A stretch of DNA of 64,000 nucleotides from Nonomuraea endophytica (GTDB lineage Bacteria; Actinomycetota; Actinomycetes; Streptosporangiales; Streptosporangiaceae): assembly GCF_014203235.1 (NCBI RefSeq), contig NZ_JACHIN010000012.1:85111-149110 (forward strand). The letters run 5' to 3'. Each line of letters begins with the position of its first letter. Within the stretch, counting starts at the first letter, position 1. The notes under the pieces are model-generated. The model searched no databases and had not been told where the DNA came from. It worked only from the letters and a program-made list of their open reading frames with translations. Below are positions 50,267 to 59,229 of this stretch, piece by piece. Both the position numbers and the translations under genes were made by a program.

Positions 50267-52225
50267 CGGGAGCGCCGCCTCCAGGGTGAACCAGCCGTCC
50301 TCCCGCGTGGTGGACAGGGTGCCGCCGAGGGCGGCCAGGCGGGTGGTGAGGTTGCCGATCCCGGCCGAGCCCCGGCGGATCGGGCCGTCGTTGACGCCGT
50401 CGTTGCGGACGCGGAGCCGTACCTGGTGGCCGTCGGTGGTGGTGGTGACGGTGCAGTGGCGTGCGGTGCTGTGCCGGAGCACGTTCGTGACCGCCTCTCT
50501 GAGGACGGTGCTCAGCACGGTCTCGGCGGCGGCCGGCAGCGGCGGGTGGGACAGCTCGACGGCGACCTCGATGCCCGCGGCGGTCAGCACCGCGCGGGCG
50601 TTGCCGGCCTCGGCGGGCAGCGCCAGGTCGAGGTGGTCGCCGGAGACCGAGCGCAGGTCGGCCTGGGCGCGTTCGGCCAGTTCGGCGATGTCGCGCAGCT
50701 CGCTCTCCGGGTTGCCGAGGCGGCGGGCCAGCTCGCACTTGATGAGGATGGCGGCCAGGCTATGGCCGAGCAGGTCGTGCAGGTCGCGGGCGGCGCGCAG
50801 CCGCTCCTCGACGACGGCGGCGCGGGCCAGGGCGTCGCGGGAGTCGCGTGACTCCTTGATGATCTGGGCCAGCTTGATCAGGCCGTAGAGGACCATGGCG
50901 GTCACCAGCGTGCTCAGCGTGTAGTTGACCTGCGCCGGGACCGGCAGGCCCAGCAGGTGGCCCGCCACCCCGGCGCTGGCCGCGACGAGCCCGGCCAGCG
51001 GCACCGCCACCCTCCAGGAGAACGACAGCAGCACCGGCCCGGCCAGGAACCCCAGCACGCCCAGCCAGCTACGGCCCAGCAACGGCAACGGGAGATAGGT
51101 CAGCGCGGTCAGCACCGCCAGCCGGCCCATGTGGCGGCCCTTCACCGAGGTCAGCTGCAGCGCCACGATCGCGGCCAGGAGCGCGGCGGCCGGTGCCAGC
51201 AGGTGGGCGGGCGTCTGCATCAGCCCCTTGGCCACGAACCCGAGCACGACGGCGCCGGCCAGCACCATCGACAGCCGGTACGAGTCGTTGTCGGCACGCG
51301 GCCTGCCCAGGTCGGGCAGGGTCGCCTCCACGCTCAGCCGGCCCTCGTCGGTCAGCCGGGTGACCAGCCTGCCGCCCGCCTCCTCGACCCGGGCGGGCAG
51401 ATCGTCCAGGAAGGCGTCGTCGGCGGTGCGCGCGCCGTCGCTGGTCACCCGCAGGGAGACCCGGCCGTTTGCCCAGGCGGTCTCGATCACGCAGAGGCTC
51501 GCCGCGGCCTGCCGCAGAACGTCGGTGACCGCCTCACGCAGCACCGCCGCCAGCAGGGCGCCAGCCGGGCCAAGAGGCTCCTCGTGGCCGACGCGTACCT
51601 CCGCGGCGATCCCGGCCGAGGACAGCATCGCCCTGGCCGTGGTGATCTCCGGGGCCAGGGACATCGCCCGGTACCCGGCCGCCGCCGCCCTCGCCTCGGC
51701 CAGCGAGGCGCGGGCCGTCTCCGCCTGCGGGTCGCCCGCGTGGGCCCCCGCCGCGATCGTGGCCAGCGCCCGGCCCAGGCCCTGGTTCAGCTCGGCGGCG
51801 ATGCGCAGCCGTTCCTCGGCCGCCGCGGACATCGCCAGCGCCAGTCGGGTCGCGGTGATCTCCTCGACCTGCCGGATCAGCGTCGTGAGCCCGTAGACGA
51901 CCAGGGAGATCAGCATCGCGCTGATCGCGCCGTCGGCGTTGCCCAGCACCGCCGCGCTGCCCACGACCAGCACCGCGAGCGGGCGCAGCCTGGTCAGCAG
52001 CAGCGCGCCGCCGGCGAAGCCGAGGATGCCGACCGAGGTGCCGAACCCCAGCACCGCCGCGTACGAGCTGAGCACGACCACGGCCAGGATCGGCCAGTGC
52101 CGCCACCGGACGAACGCCATTTGCGCCACGCAGACCACCACGGCCAGCCAGGAGCCCGCCGCCACGTAGATGCTCGCGAAGCTCGCCAGTGCCGCGATGA
52201 CCAGAATCCATGCCCGTTTCGCCAC
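50153..52225 (-). CDS. Double-module histidine kinase with first module degenerate
   Basis: The product is 690 residues in two repeats, each with about six membrane helices followed by a HisKA_3/HATPase region. In the second, the DHp motif RDLHDLLGHS (His483) and the N-box REAVTNVLRH are intact. In the first, the equivalent motif reads AELNQGLGR (Asn147) and the N-box reads REAVTDVLRQ. So module 1 cannot autophosphorylate and is probably a sensor or regulatory copy. The GTG at 52225 starts the first helix. The 3' end overlaps the partner response regulator by 114 bases in opposite orientation, producing an odd Asp/Gly-rich tail. Confidence 0.85.
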   Translation of the reverse strand: MAKRAWILVIAALASFASIYVAAGSWLAVVVCVAQMAFVRWRHWPILAVVVLSSYAAVLGFGTSVGILGFAGGALLLTRLRPLAVLVVGSAAVLGNADGAISAMLISLVVYGLTTLIRQVEEITATRLALAMSAAAEERLRIAAELNQGLGRALATIAAGAHAGDPQAETARASLAEARAAAAGYRAMSLAPEITTARAMLSSAGIAAEVRVGHEEPLGPAGALLAAVLREAVTDVLRQAAASLCVIETAWANGRVSLRVTSDGARTADDAFLDDLPARVEEAGGRLVTRLTDEGRLSVEATLPDLGRPRADNDSYRLSMVLAGAVVLGFVAKGLMQTPAHLLAPAAALLAAIVALQLTSVKGRHMGRLAVLTALTYLPLPLLGRSWLGVLGFLAGPVLLSFSWRVAVPLAGLVAASAGVAGHLLGLPVPAQVNYTLSTLVTAMVLYGLIKLAQIIKESRDSRDALARAAVVEERLRAARDLHDLLGHSLAAILIKCELARRLGNPESELRDIAELAERAQADLRSVSGDHLDLALPAEAGNARAVLTAAGIEVAVELSHPPLPAAAETVLSTVLREAVTNVLRHSTARHCTVTTTTDGHQVRLRVRNDGVNDGPIRRGSAGIGNLTTRLAALGGTLSTTREDGWFTLEAALPSDPAGLARDADGVGAVAGVELGHDRRQVVADGARGQV

Positions 52226-52360
52226 CTGGGAAGCTTAGGAGAAACTTCGCGTAACCCCCGCAATCGGGCACAGCGGGGCTGGTGTGGGACGTCGGAAATA
52301 TCCGTTTTCTTTGCGGTTTTCCGGTCATTTCCGGTTTTGTGGTGAGGGTATGTACGGCTC

Positions 52361-53272
52361 ATGCACTCTGCTGTGAGCGGTGGGCAGTTCACGTTGTCGG
52401 CCGGCGGCTTCAGCGCCGTGGTGACCGAGTCCGGGGCCGGGCTCCGCGTCCTGCGCCTGGACGGGCAGGACCTCGTCCTGTCGTACGGCCCGCAGCAGGT
52501 CGCCCCGGCCGCGTTCGGGCAACTGCTGATCCCGTGGCCCAACCGGATCGAGCGTGGCCAATACTCCTGGGAGGGGCACGAACTCCAGCTCGACATCTCC
52601 GAGCCCCGGTTCGACTGCGCGATCCACGGCCTGGTCCGGTGGCTGCCCTGGAGCCTGGAGAGCCAGACACCCGAGGCGGTGGCGCTGACCTGCAGGCTGC
52701 TCGGCAGCCCCGGTTACCCGTTCCGGCTCGCGCTGCGGGCGGAGTATACGCTCGACGCGGGGTCCGGGCTGACCACCCGGGTCACCGCGCTCAACGACGG
52801 GGAGACGGCGGCGCCGTACGGCCATGGCGCGCACCCTTACCTGACCGTGGGGGAGCCCATCGACGGCTGCACCGTCCAGGCGCCCGGCCGCCGGCATCTG
52901 CCGGTGGACGCGATGATGATCCCGCGCGGCCCGGCCGAGCCCGTCGACGGCACCCCGTTCGATCTGCGCGTCCCGCGTGCCCTCGGCGACCTGCGGATCG
53001 ACCGCGCGTTCACCGACCTGGAGCGGGACGCCGACGGCCGGGCCTGGGTCCACCTGACCGGGTCCGCCCGCACCACCTCGCTCTGGTCGGACCGCGCCCA
53101 CCCGTGGCTGGAGCTCTACACCGCCGACTCCGTGCCGGCCGCGGAACGCCGCGGGGGCCTCGGCGCCGAGCCCATGACCTGCCCGCCGAACGCCTTCGCC
53201 AGCCGTACGGACCTCGTCGTCCTCCAGCCAGGAGACGTCTTCACCGGCACGTGGGGAATCACCTCGGACTAG
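52361..53272 (+). CDS. Aldose 1-epimerase family protein
   Basis: The 303-residue beta-sandwich enzyme has WPNRIERGQYSWEGHEL, the galactose mutarotase signature, with YGHGAHPYL carrying the catalytic His and a conserved ELYTADS segment near the end. It interconverts alpha and beta aldose anomers. It is apparently a single gene; no sugar operon is nearby. Its last 34 bases and stop codon are triplicated downstream. Confidence 0.9.
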   Translation: MHSAVSGGQFTLSAGGFSAVVTESGAGLRVLRLDGQDLVLSYGPQQVAPAAFGQLLIPWPNRIERGQYSWEGHELQLDISEPRFDCAIHGLVRWLPWSLESQTPEAVALTCRLLGSPGYPFRLALRAEYTLDAGSGLTTRVTALNDGETAAPYGHGAHPYLTVGEPIDGCTVQAPGRRHLPVDAMMIPRGPAEPVDGTPFDLRVPRALGDLRIDRAFTDLERDADGRAWVHLTGSARTTSLWSDRAHPWLELYTADSVPAAERRGGLGAEPMTCPPNAFASRTDLVVLQPGDVFTGTWGITSD

Positions 53273-53345
53273 CGCTTCACCGGTGCGTGGGGGAGCACCT
53301 CGGACTAGCGCTTCACCGGTGCGTGGGGGAGCACCTCGGACTAGC
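53239..53345. repeat. 36-bp tandem repeat (three copies) spanning a gene end
   Basis: Unit: CTTCACCGG at the start, CCTCGGACTAGCG at the end. Copy 1 (53239-53274) contains the epimerase stop; copies 2 and 3 (53275-53310 and 53311-53345) repeat the stop and differ slightly from copy 1. Copy 3 also provides the stop of the opposite-strand gene. Confidence 0.92.
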
Positions 53346-53895
53346 CGCGGTGAGGTTCGGAGCGTGCGTCCGCCATCGCCCGCTCGATGTCCTCCTTGAG
53401 GCGGTCGCTGTCGTGGGCCAGGTCCCTGACCACCTGCCCGTCGCAGTGCGACAGCGCCCCGTCGAGCCGGAGCGAGACGTCCTCGCTCGCCACGATCACC
53501 AGGCCGCACGTGCAGTCGTCGAGGGTCTCGCCCAGGTCCTTGAGGTCGGCGCGGCTCATGCCCGCCACCACGTGCCCGGTGATCGCCCCGATGAGCGCCC
53601 CGCCGACCGCCCCGGCCAGCAGCCCGCCGCCCAGCGTGACGGCGGGGAACACCGCGGCTATGGCGCCGACCGCGAGGCCGATGAGCAGCCCCGCGCCGCC
53701 CGCGTGCACGACCGGCTGCTCGTGCCTGCGCACGATGCGCACCCTGCCGTCCTCGTCCTTGGCGAGCACGGCGGCGTCGTAGCTGTCGGCGATGTTCCAT
53801 TCGGAGTAGAGCTCCTTGGCCGCCGCGTAGTCGGCCACGGCGTCGCTCTCGTCCTGGTACGTGGCCGCGATGACCGTCAGCTGGGAAACCGGCAT
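53341..53895 (-). CDS. DUF1269-type membrane-associated protein
   Basis: The 184-residue product starts MPVSQLTVIAATYQDESDAV and has a glycine-rich hydrophobic hairpin (GLLIGLAVGAIAAVFPAVTL; LLAGAVGGALIGAITGH), as in DUF1269 proteins. A soluble end carries DCTCGLVIV. The start at 53895 is chosen on homology pattern. The stop lies within the tandem repeat of the neighbouring gene end. Function unknown. Confidence 0.75.
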   Translation of the reverse strand: MPVSQLTVIAATYQDESDAVADYAAAKELYSEWNIADSYDAAVLAKDEDGRVRIVRRHEQPVVHAGGAGLLIGLAVGAIAAVFPAVTLGGGLLAGAVGGALIGAITGHVVAGMSRADLKDLGETLDDCTCGLVIVASEDVSLRLDGALSHCDGQVVRDLAHDSDRLKEDIERAMADARSEPHRG

Positions 53896-53991
53896 GTCCT
53901 GCCCGTACCCACCCGAGTATCCACAGAAGGTCAAATACCGGATGGCCTTCCCCTAGATCGCCTTTGCCGGTGGACGGGAACGCCCGTCCAT

Positions 53992-55239
53992 GTGGCGCGC
54001 GAACCCTCGGACGGCGAAGTCGAGCGGGCGATGCAACTGCTGCCGCGGCTCGGCCAGGAGATGTTCACCGCGGGCTCGGAGACCCGGGCGATCATCACCG
54101 CGCTCACCGCCGTCGCCGGGCGGCTGGGGCTGCGCGGCCTGGTCGTCGACCCGGTCGGCCGGTCCCTGTACCTGATGTACCGGCAGAACCACAAGCCGCC
54201 CTACACCGTCCTGCGGGTGAACCCGGTGACCCACGACCGGGACCTGTCGAAGCTGTGCGTCGTCTACCGGCTGGTCGAGGACCTGGTACGCGGGCGGATC
54301 GACCCGGTCGACGGGCTCAAGGAGCTGGAGCGGCGGATGAAGGCCCGCTTCCGCATCCCGTACTGGGCCCGGCTGCTCGGCGGGATGTTCCTGGCCATGG
54401 CCGTCTACCTGCAGGCGGACGGGCCCGCCTCCGGGCTGCTCGTGGCCGCCGCGATGCGGTTCCTGGTCGACCAGGGCGGCAGGCTGCTGTCGCGGACCAA
54501 CCTGCAGGCCTTCTACGCCGTCGTCGGCCAGGCGATGATCATCGCGGGGACCGGCGCCGCGGTCTTCCGGCTCGGGGCCTCGCCCGCGACGGTGACGGCG
54601 GCGGTGGCGGCCAACCTGGTTCTGCTGCTGCCCGTGCTCGCGGTGGTCTCGCTCACCGAGGACACCGTGTTCGGCTACCCGCTCACCGCCGCGTACCGTG
54701 CGGTGATCGTGATCAGGACGCTGTTCGCGCTGCTCGCCGGGATCGCCATCGTCAACTCCTTCGGCGCCGCCGCCCAGACGTTGGAACACGGGCTGGTCGA
54801 GGTGGAGTTCGCGCCGCTCCCGCCCGCGCTGATGCTGCTGGCTGCGGCGGTCGGGGCGGCGGGGAACGTCGTGCTCGCCGGTGGCGGGGCCGGGCTGCTG
54901 CCGGTCGCGATCGGCGCGGGGATGCTGGCCGGGGCGGTGAAGCGGATCTGCCTGGACCAGCTGGCCATGACCACGCCGATGGCGGTGCTGATGGCGGCCG
55001 TCGCGCTCGGCTTCGCCGCCACGTGGATCGGCGGCAGACGCCGACTGCCGGCCACCGCGGTGATCATCCCGGGGATCTCGGCGGCGCTGCTGCCGGGCTC
55101 CGCGGTCGCCACGGCCATCCTGCGCCTCGGGCACGAGGGCGGCACGCTCGCCGCCCTGCAGGAGGTGCTGGTCACCACGGCGGCGATCGGCGTCGGCGTC
55201 GTGCTCGGCACCACGGCGGGCGGCCGCTCCGCCACCTGA
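53992..55239 (+). CDS. ThrE-family threonine/serine exporter
   Basis: The 415-residue product has a cytoplasmic N-terminal ThrE domain (about 1-130; MQLLPRLGQEMFTAGSETRA; RVNPVTHDRDLSKLCVVYRL) followed by ten membrane helices ending with the ThrE_2-like half (IIPGISAALLPGSAVA). ThrE exporters secrete threonine and serine or similar solutes. The GTG at 53992 is the best in-frame start; an ATG at 54031 would shorten it by 13 residues. It appears monocistronic. Confidence 0.88.
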   Translation: MAREPSDGEVERAMQLLPRLGQEMFTAGSETRAIITALTAVAGRLGLRGLVVDPVGRSLYLMYRQNHKPPYTVLRVNPVTHDRDLSKLCVVYRLVEDLVRGRIDPVDGLKELERRMKARFRIPYWARLLGGMFLAMAVYLQADGPASGLLVAAAMRFLVDQGGRLLSRTNLQAFYAVVGQAMIIAGTGAAVFRLGASPATVTAAVAANLVLLLPVLAVVSLTEDTVFGYPLTAAYRAVIVIRTLFALLAGIAIVNSFGAAAQTLEHGLVEVEFAPLPPALMLLAAAVGAAGNVVLAGGGAGLLPVAIGAGMLAGAVKRICLDQLAMTTPMAVLMAAVALGFAATWIGGRRRLPATAVIIPGISAALLPGSAVATAILRLGHEGGTLAALQEVLVTTAAIGVGVVLGTTAGGRSAT

Positions 55240-55276
55240 CCTACGAGCCGCGGCCTCCCGGTCATCAGGGCCGCGA

Positions 55277-55365
55277 CGGCATTTACGGCCGCAACCACCC
55301 GGGCATTTACGGCCGCAGCCACCTCGTGGTCAGGGCATCTTCGGCCGCAGCCACTCGGTGATCAG
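55277..55365. repeat. Degenerate approx. 32-bp repeats at a gene end
   Basis: Units beginning GGCATTTACGGCCGCA occur at 55277, 55301 and (as GGCATCTTCGGCCGCA) 55334. The last is inside the 3' end of the hydrolase gene, together with its stop. The others lie just outside, so the gene end has been duplicated. Confidence 0.8.
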
Positions 55366-56166
55366 GGCGGCTATGGTCTCGGGCCGCTCGGTCACCATGG
55401 TGTGGCCGGCCTCCAGCTCCTTGACCTGGATGTGTTCCGGCAGGCCGGCGAGGTCGCGGCGGACACCACGGCGGAACGCCGCCATCAGCTCCCCGCCCTG
55501 CGTCCCGGACGGGTCCTGGGTCGGGATGACGATCAGGGCGGGGCAGGTCACCTCGCGCAGCAAAGGGACGATGTCGCGGAACTCCGGGGTGTACCGCACC
55601 GCTTCGAGCAGGTCGGCGCCGGGCCGGGCGTAGACCTCGCCGTCCCTTTCCACCCGGGCGCGGGCGGGGAACATGGGCTGGAGCTCGACGGGCAGCGGCC
55701 GTCCCATGCTCGCGGACTGCGCGTCGAACGTGGCCTTGAGCTGGACCAGCGCCTCGTCCCGCGCCGCGGGGTCCATGCCCGGGTAGTTGCCGGGGTCGTT
55801 CTCCGCCGACCGCAGCCCGTCGAGGTTGACGATCCCGGGGCACTCGGGATGACGTCTGGCCCACAGGACGGCGAGCATCCCGCCCAGCGAGTGGCCGACG
55901 ATCGCCGGGTTGCCGAGGTCGAGGTGCTTCACCACGGCTTCGAGGTCGTCCAGCACGCTGTCCCACTCCCACGGGCCGTCGCCGGACAGTCCGTGACCCC
56001 GCAGGTCCAGGGCCACGGGCCGGTAGCCGGGGCCGAGGTCCAGCGTGTCCCAGGCTTCGAGGGTGCCGCCGAGGCCGTGAAGCAGGAGGACGGGCCGGCC
56101 GTTCCCGCCGTGGTCGCGCAGGACGAGCGGGATGACGTGGTCAGTAATGGTGACGTCGTGCGGCAT
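55330..56166 (-). CDS. Alpha/beta hydrolase
   Basis: The 278-residue product has an oxyanion segment (LLLHGLGGTLEAWD), nucleophile elbow VGHSLGGM (Ser about 92), a late Asp near IPTQDPSG and His in EAGHTMV. It resembles meta-cleavage or epoxide-type hydrolases; the substrate is unknown. Its start overlaps the end of the HTH gene by 26 bases, so it is cotranscribed with its regulator. Confidence 0.88.
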   Translation of the reverse strand: MPHDVTITDHVIPLVLRDHGGNGRPVLLLHGLGGTLEAWDTLDLGPGYRPVALDLRGHGLSGDGPWEWDSVLDDLEAVVKHLDLGNPAIVGHSLGGMLAVLWARRHPECPGIVNLDGLRSAENDPGNYPGMDPAARDEALVQLKATFDAQSASMGRPLPVELQPMFPARARVERDGEVYARPGADLLEAVRYTPEFRDIVPLLREVTCPALIVIPTQDPSGTQGGELMAAFRRGVRRDLAGLPEHIQVKELEAGHTMVTERPETIAALITEWLRPKMP

Positions 56167-56629
56167 GACGCTCCTGCGGTTGGTTGAGGCGTTCGCGGAT
56201 CGACTTCGTGGTGACCCCGCCGTCGGGGTGGCGGTCGAGCTTGGCGCGTTTGACGAGGTCGTGGACTCCCTGCCGGGTGATGCCGAGCATGGCTCCGGCG
56301 GTCGCGAACGGCACCGCCTCCTTGCCCGGATGGCCCGCCCGCCTGGCCACGACCCGGCCGAAGGCGGTGGCCCACCACTCGTCGGCCGGGTCGAACGGGC
56401 CGTCGGAGGGGAAGACGGCGGCGATCAGCCGTGCTGCCGTGCGTACGGCGAGGCCCTCGTCCGGGCCCATCAGCTGGGCGGCCCAGACCTCGGCCTCGAT
56501 CTTCAGCCGTTCCCTGACCGGGTCCACCTGGTCGGACGAGCCGAACAGGATCTCCAGGGGGTCGGTGATGCGCCGTTCGATCAGCCCGAACAGCTCGCCG
56601 GCCAGTTCCACATGCTCGCGCGTACTCAC
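56141..56629 (-). CDS. HTH-domain regulatory protein
   Basis: The 162-residue product has a helical N-terminal half (MSTREHVELAGELFGLIERR) and a C-terminal HTH (AVPFATAGAMLGITRQGVHD; LVKRAKLDRHPDGG). I selected GTG 56629 because a TTGACA / TATCTT promoter lies across the codons of the longer frame and ends 7 bases before this GTG, implying a leaderless transcript. A perfect palindrome between the -35 and -10 suggests autorepression. It precedes the hydrolase gene in one operon. Confidence 0.72.
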   Translation of the reverse strand: MSTREHVELAGELFGLIERRITDPLEILFGSSDQVDPVRERLKIEAEVWAAQLMGPDEGLAVRTAARLIAAVFPSDGPFDPADEWWATAFGRVVARRAGHPGKEAVPFATAGAMLGITRQGVHDLVKRAKLDRHPDGGVTTKSIRERLNQPQERHAARRHHY

Positions 56630-56636
56630 TTGACGA

Positions 56637-56667
56637 AAGATAGCAAGTACTTGCTCTCTCATGTCAA
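56637..56667 (-). promoter_or_regulatory. Autoregulated leaderless promoter
   Basis: On the minus strand, -35 TTGACA (56667-56662) and -10 TATCTT (56642-56637) are 19 bases apart. AGCAAGTACTTGCT (56642-56655), a perfect 14-bp palindrome, fills the spacer next to the -10. Confidence 0.75.
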
Positions 56668-56691
56668 GTAGTCGAGATCGGCACGTTCGTA

Positions 56692-56749
56692 CAAGTACTG
56701 CGTAGATCCTCAAGGCATCCTGGACCGTACGAAGTTCCGTTCCAGGATG
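56692..56749. promoter_or_regulatory. Leader region of acyl-CoA ligase: half-site and hairpin
   Basis: CAAGTACT (56692-56699) repeats the core of the palindrome at 56642. CATCCTGGA (56716-56724) and TCCAGGATG (56741-56749) form a 9-bp stem with a 16-base loop. Both suggest regulation of the gene at 56825, possibly by the neighbouring HTH protein. Confidence 0.5.
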
Positions 56750-56824
56750 GGCAGCGGCATACGCCCTGCGTACGCCGGGCGGAGTCAGCCGGCCACGCGC
56801 CTTGGCATCGAGGAAAGGGTCGCG

Positions 56825-58360
56825 ATGCTCAATCTGTCGATCATTCTGGAAGACAGTGCCCGCCATGTTCCGGACCGCACCGCCCTGGTCTTCGGCGACC
56901 TGCGCCTGCCGTACTCGATGGTGGATTCTGTCGCGAACCAGGTGGCCAGCCTCCTGGTCGCTCGGGGGATCGGCAAGGGCGACAAGGTCGCGCTGCTCTG
57001 CCCTAACGTGCCGTACTTCCCCTTCGTCTACTTCGGCATCCTCAAGGCCGGGGCGACCGTGGTGCCGCTCAACCTGCTGCTGCAGCCGCGTGAGATCGCG
57101 TACCACCTGACCGACAGCGACGCCAAGGCGCTGTTCTGCTTCGAGGGCACGCCCGAGCTGCCCATGGGCGCGCGCGGGCGGGAGGCCTTCGAGGCCACCG
57201 ACGGGTGCGAGCAGTTCATCGTGCTGCCCGCGACGCCGCTGGCCACCGAGTCCGAGCACGGCGAGTCGTTCTGGGCGGCGCTGGACGGCATGTCGGCGGA
57301 GTTCGAGACGGTCCAGACCGAGCCCGGCGACACCGCGGCCATCCTCTACACCTCCGGCACCACCGGCCAGGCCAAGGGCGCCGTGCTGACCCACGCCAAC
57401 CTGCTGATCAACACGATGGTCAGCGACGGGATGTTCCCCGCCGATCCCGAAGGCGACGTCTCGCTGGCCGTGCTGCCCCTCTTCCACTCCTTCGGCCAGG
57501 TCTCGGTCATGAACGTCTGCCTGCGCAGGCGCGGCACCCTGGTGCTCCTGCCGCGCTTCGACCCCGGTGCGGCGCTGGAGCTCATGGTCCGGGAGAAGGT
57601 GACCATGTTCGCCGGCGTGCCCACGATGTACTGGGCGATGCTCTCGAAGATCCACAGCGACGGGGACGAGGTGCCCAAGACGCTGAAGGTGGCGGTGTCC
57701 GGGGCGGCCTCGCTGCCGATCGAGGTGCTCAAGGACTTCGAGGCCACCTTCGGCATCCCCATCCTGGAGGGCTACGGCCTGTCGGAGACCTCCCCGGCGG
57801 CCAGCTTCAACCAGCTCAGCCGGCCCACCAAGCCCGGCACGATCGGCTTCCCCATCTGGGGCGTGGAGATGCGGCTGGTGGACGACGAGTGGAACCCCAT
57901 CGAGGGTGAGGGCCCCGGCGAGGTCGCCGTGCGCGGGCACAACATCATGAAGGGCTACTACGGCAGGCCGGAGGAGACCGCCGAGGTCATGCGGGACGGC
58001 TGGTTCCGCACCGGCGACATCGCCACCCGCGACGAGGAGGGCTACTACTCCATCATCGACCGCACCAAGGACATGATCATCCGGGGCGGCTTCAACGTCT
58101 ACCCGCGCGAGGTGGAGGAGGTGCTGATGACGCACCCGTCGGTCTCACTGGTGGCGGTGGTCGGCGTGCCCCACGACTCCCACGGCGAGGAGGTCAAGGC
58201 GTACGTCATCCTGGCGCCCGGCGCCACGGCGAGCGGGGACGAGCTCATCGGCTGGGCCAAGGAGAACATGGCGGCCTACAAGTACCCGCGGATCATCGAG
58301 TTCCGCGAGACCCTGCCGATCTCGGCCACCGGCAAGATCCTCAAGCGCGAGCTGCGCTAG
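56825..58360 (+). CDS. Long-chain acyl-CoA synthetase (AMP-binding enzyme)
   Basis: The 511-residue adenylate-forming enzyme has P-loop ILYTSGTTGQAKGAVLTHAN, GYGLSETSP, TGDIATRDEEGYYSIIDRTK and C-terminal Lys in ATGKILKREL. It activates a fatty or aryl acid with ATP and CoA. GAAAGGG stands upstream of ATG 56825. It faces the HTH/hydrolase operon across a shared regulatory gap. The pair could serve catabolism of one acid or ester. Confidence 0.92.
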   Translation: MLNLSIILEDSARHVPDRTALVFGDLRLPYSMVDSVANQVASLLVARGIGKGDKVALLCPNVPYFPFVYFGILKAGATVVPLNLLLQPREIAYHLTDSDAKALFCFEGTPELPMGARGREAFEATDGCEQFIVLPATPLATESEHGESFWAALDGMSAEFETVQTEPGDTAAILYTSGTTGQAKGAVLTHANLLINTMVSDGMFPADPEGDVSLAVLPLFHSFGQVSVMNVCLRRRGTLVLLPRFDPGAALELMVREKVTMFAGVPTMYWAMLSKIHSDGDEVPKTLKVAVSGAASLPIEVLKDFEATFGIPILEGYGLSETSPAASFNQLSRPTKPGTIGFPIWGVEMRLVDDEWNPIEGEGPGEVAVRGHNIMKGYYGRPEETAEVMRDGWFRTGDIATRDEEGYYSIIDRTKDMIIRGGFNVYPREVEEVLMTHPSVSLVAVVGVPHDSHGEEVKAYVILAPGATASGDELIGWAKENMAAYKYPRIIEFRETLPISATGKILKRELR

Positions 58361-58396
58361 CGAGCTGGTGAGCGTCGCGGGGACCGTTCACCGGCT

Positions 58397-59188
58397 TCAG
58401 GGCAGCCAGTCGATCGCGGCGGCGAGCTCTGACGGCGTGTTCCCGAAGGTCTCGCGGAAGACCCGGGTGAAGTGCGGGCCGTCGGTGAAGCCCGCGCTGT
58501 GCGCGGCCGCGGTCAACGTCTGTCCCGCGGCCACGAGGTCGATGGCGCGCTGCATGCGCAGCCACCGCACGTACGGCCGCAGCGGGATCCCCACGTGCGC
58601 GCCGAACAGGTGCGCCAGCCGGCTCGGCGACAGGTGGACCGTGTCCGCCACCGTACGCAGCCGCACCGGCCCGCGGCGCAAAAGCGTGGGGATCACCGCG
58701 ATCGCCGCCTCCACCGCCGGGTGGAGGCGGGCGCCCTCGGCCGCGCTGTGGCCGGTCCACCCCTCTACCGTCCGCAGCGCGGCCGCCGCCTCGGCCGAGC
58801 GAGCGTGACCGGCCGCCGGCTCGGCGAACATGAGCGGCCGGACGCCCTCGGTCGGGACCGGCGGATCCTGGAGAGCCGGTGCCCAGGCCGACGCCGTGGA
58901 TCCCACGCCGAAGCGCGCCAGCAACGACCGGCCGGGCGAGCTGCGCGGATCCAGCAGGACGAGCAGGGCGTCGTGCGCCCCGACGCGCACCGCGTGCCGG
59001 ACGTCCGGGGGGACGATCGCGATCTGCGTGGTCAGTTCCCCGCCGTGGGCGTCACCCATCGTGAACGGCTGCGCGGACACGATCAGCTGGACCGCGTGGT
59101 GCGCGTGCAGGTCGTTCCTGCCGACCGTGCCACCGAAAAGCAGGAGGCCGGGTCGGAGTAAGCACCAGCCCCGCCAAGGATGTGACAT
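58397..59188 (-). CDS. AraC-family transcriptional regulator
   Basis: The product is 263 residues. The N-terminal half resembles a cupin-like sensor (HAHHAVQLIVSAQPFTM). The C-terminal half has two AraC HTHs (VRLRTVADTVHLSPSRLAHL; LTAAAHSAGFTDGPHFTRVF). It is divergent from the RiPP precursor gene and separated from it by 122 bases containing three direct GGAAC repeats, so it is the prime candidate activator of the RiPP operon. Confidence 0.88.
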   Translation of the reverse strand: MSHPWRGWCLLRPGLLLFGGTVGRNDLHAHHAVQLIVSAQPFTMGDAHGGELTTQIAIVPPDVRHAVRVGAHDALLVLLDPRSSPGRSLLARFGVGSTASAWAPALQDPPVPTEGVRPLMFAEPAAGHARSAEAAAALRTVEGWTGHSAAEGARLHPAVEAAIAVIPTLLRRGPVRLRTVADTVHLSPSRLAHLFGAHVGIPLRPYVRWLRMQRAIDLVAAGQTLTAAAHSAGFTDGPHFTRVFRETFGNTPSELAAAIDWLP

Positions 59189-59229
59189 CTCACCGTCCTT
59201 CTCCTGCGGCCAGCGTATCCGCTTGGCGC

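Noticed and set aside
53239..53345. Insertion site or attachment repeat of a mobile element
   Set aside because: The copies are directly adjacent with no element between and coincide with a gene end; simple tandem duplication explains them.
52282..53991. Upstream part of the long frame leading into the ThrE gene
   Set aside because: It runs over the epimerase and the DUF1269 gene with Arg/Pro-rich nonsense; only the part from 53992 on resembles ThrE.
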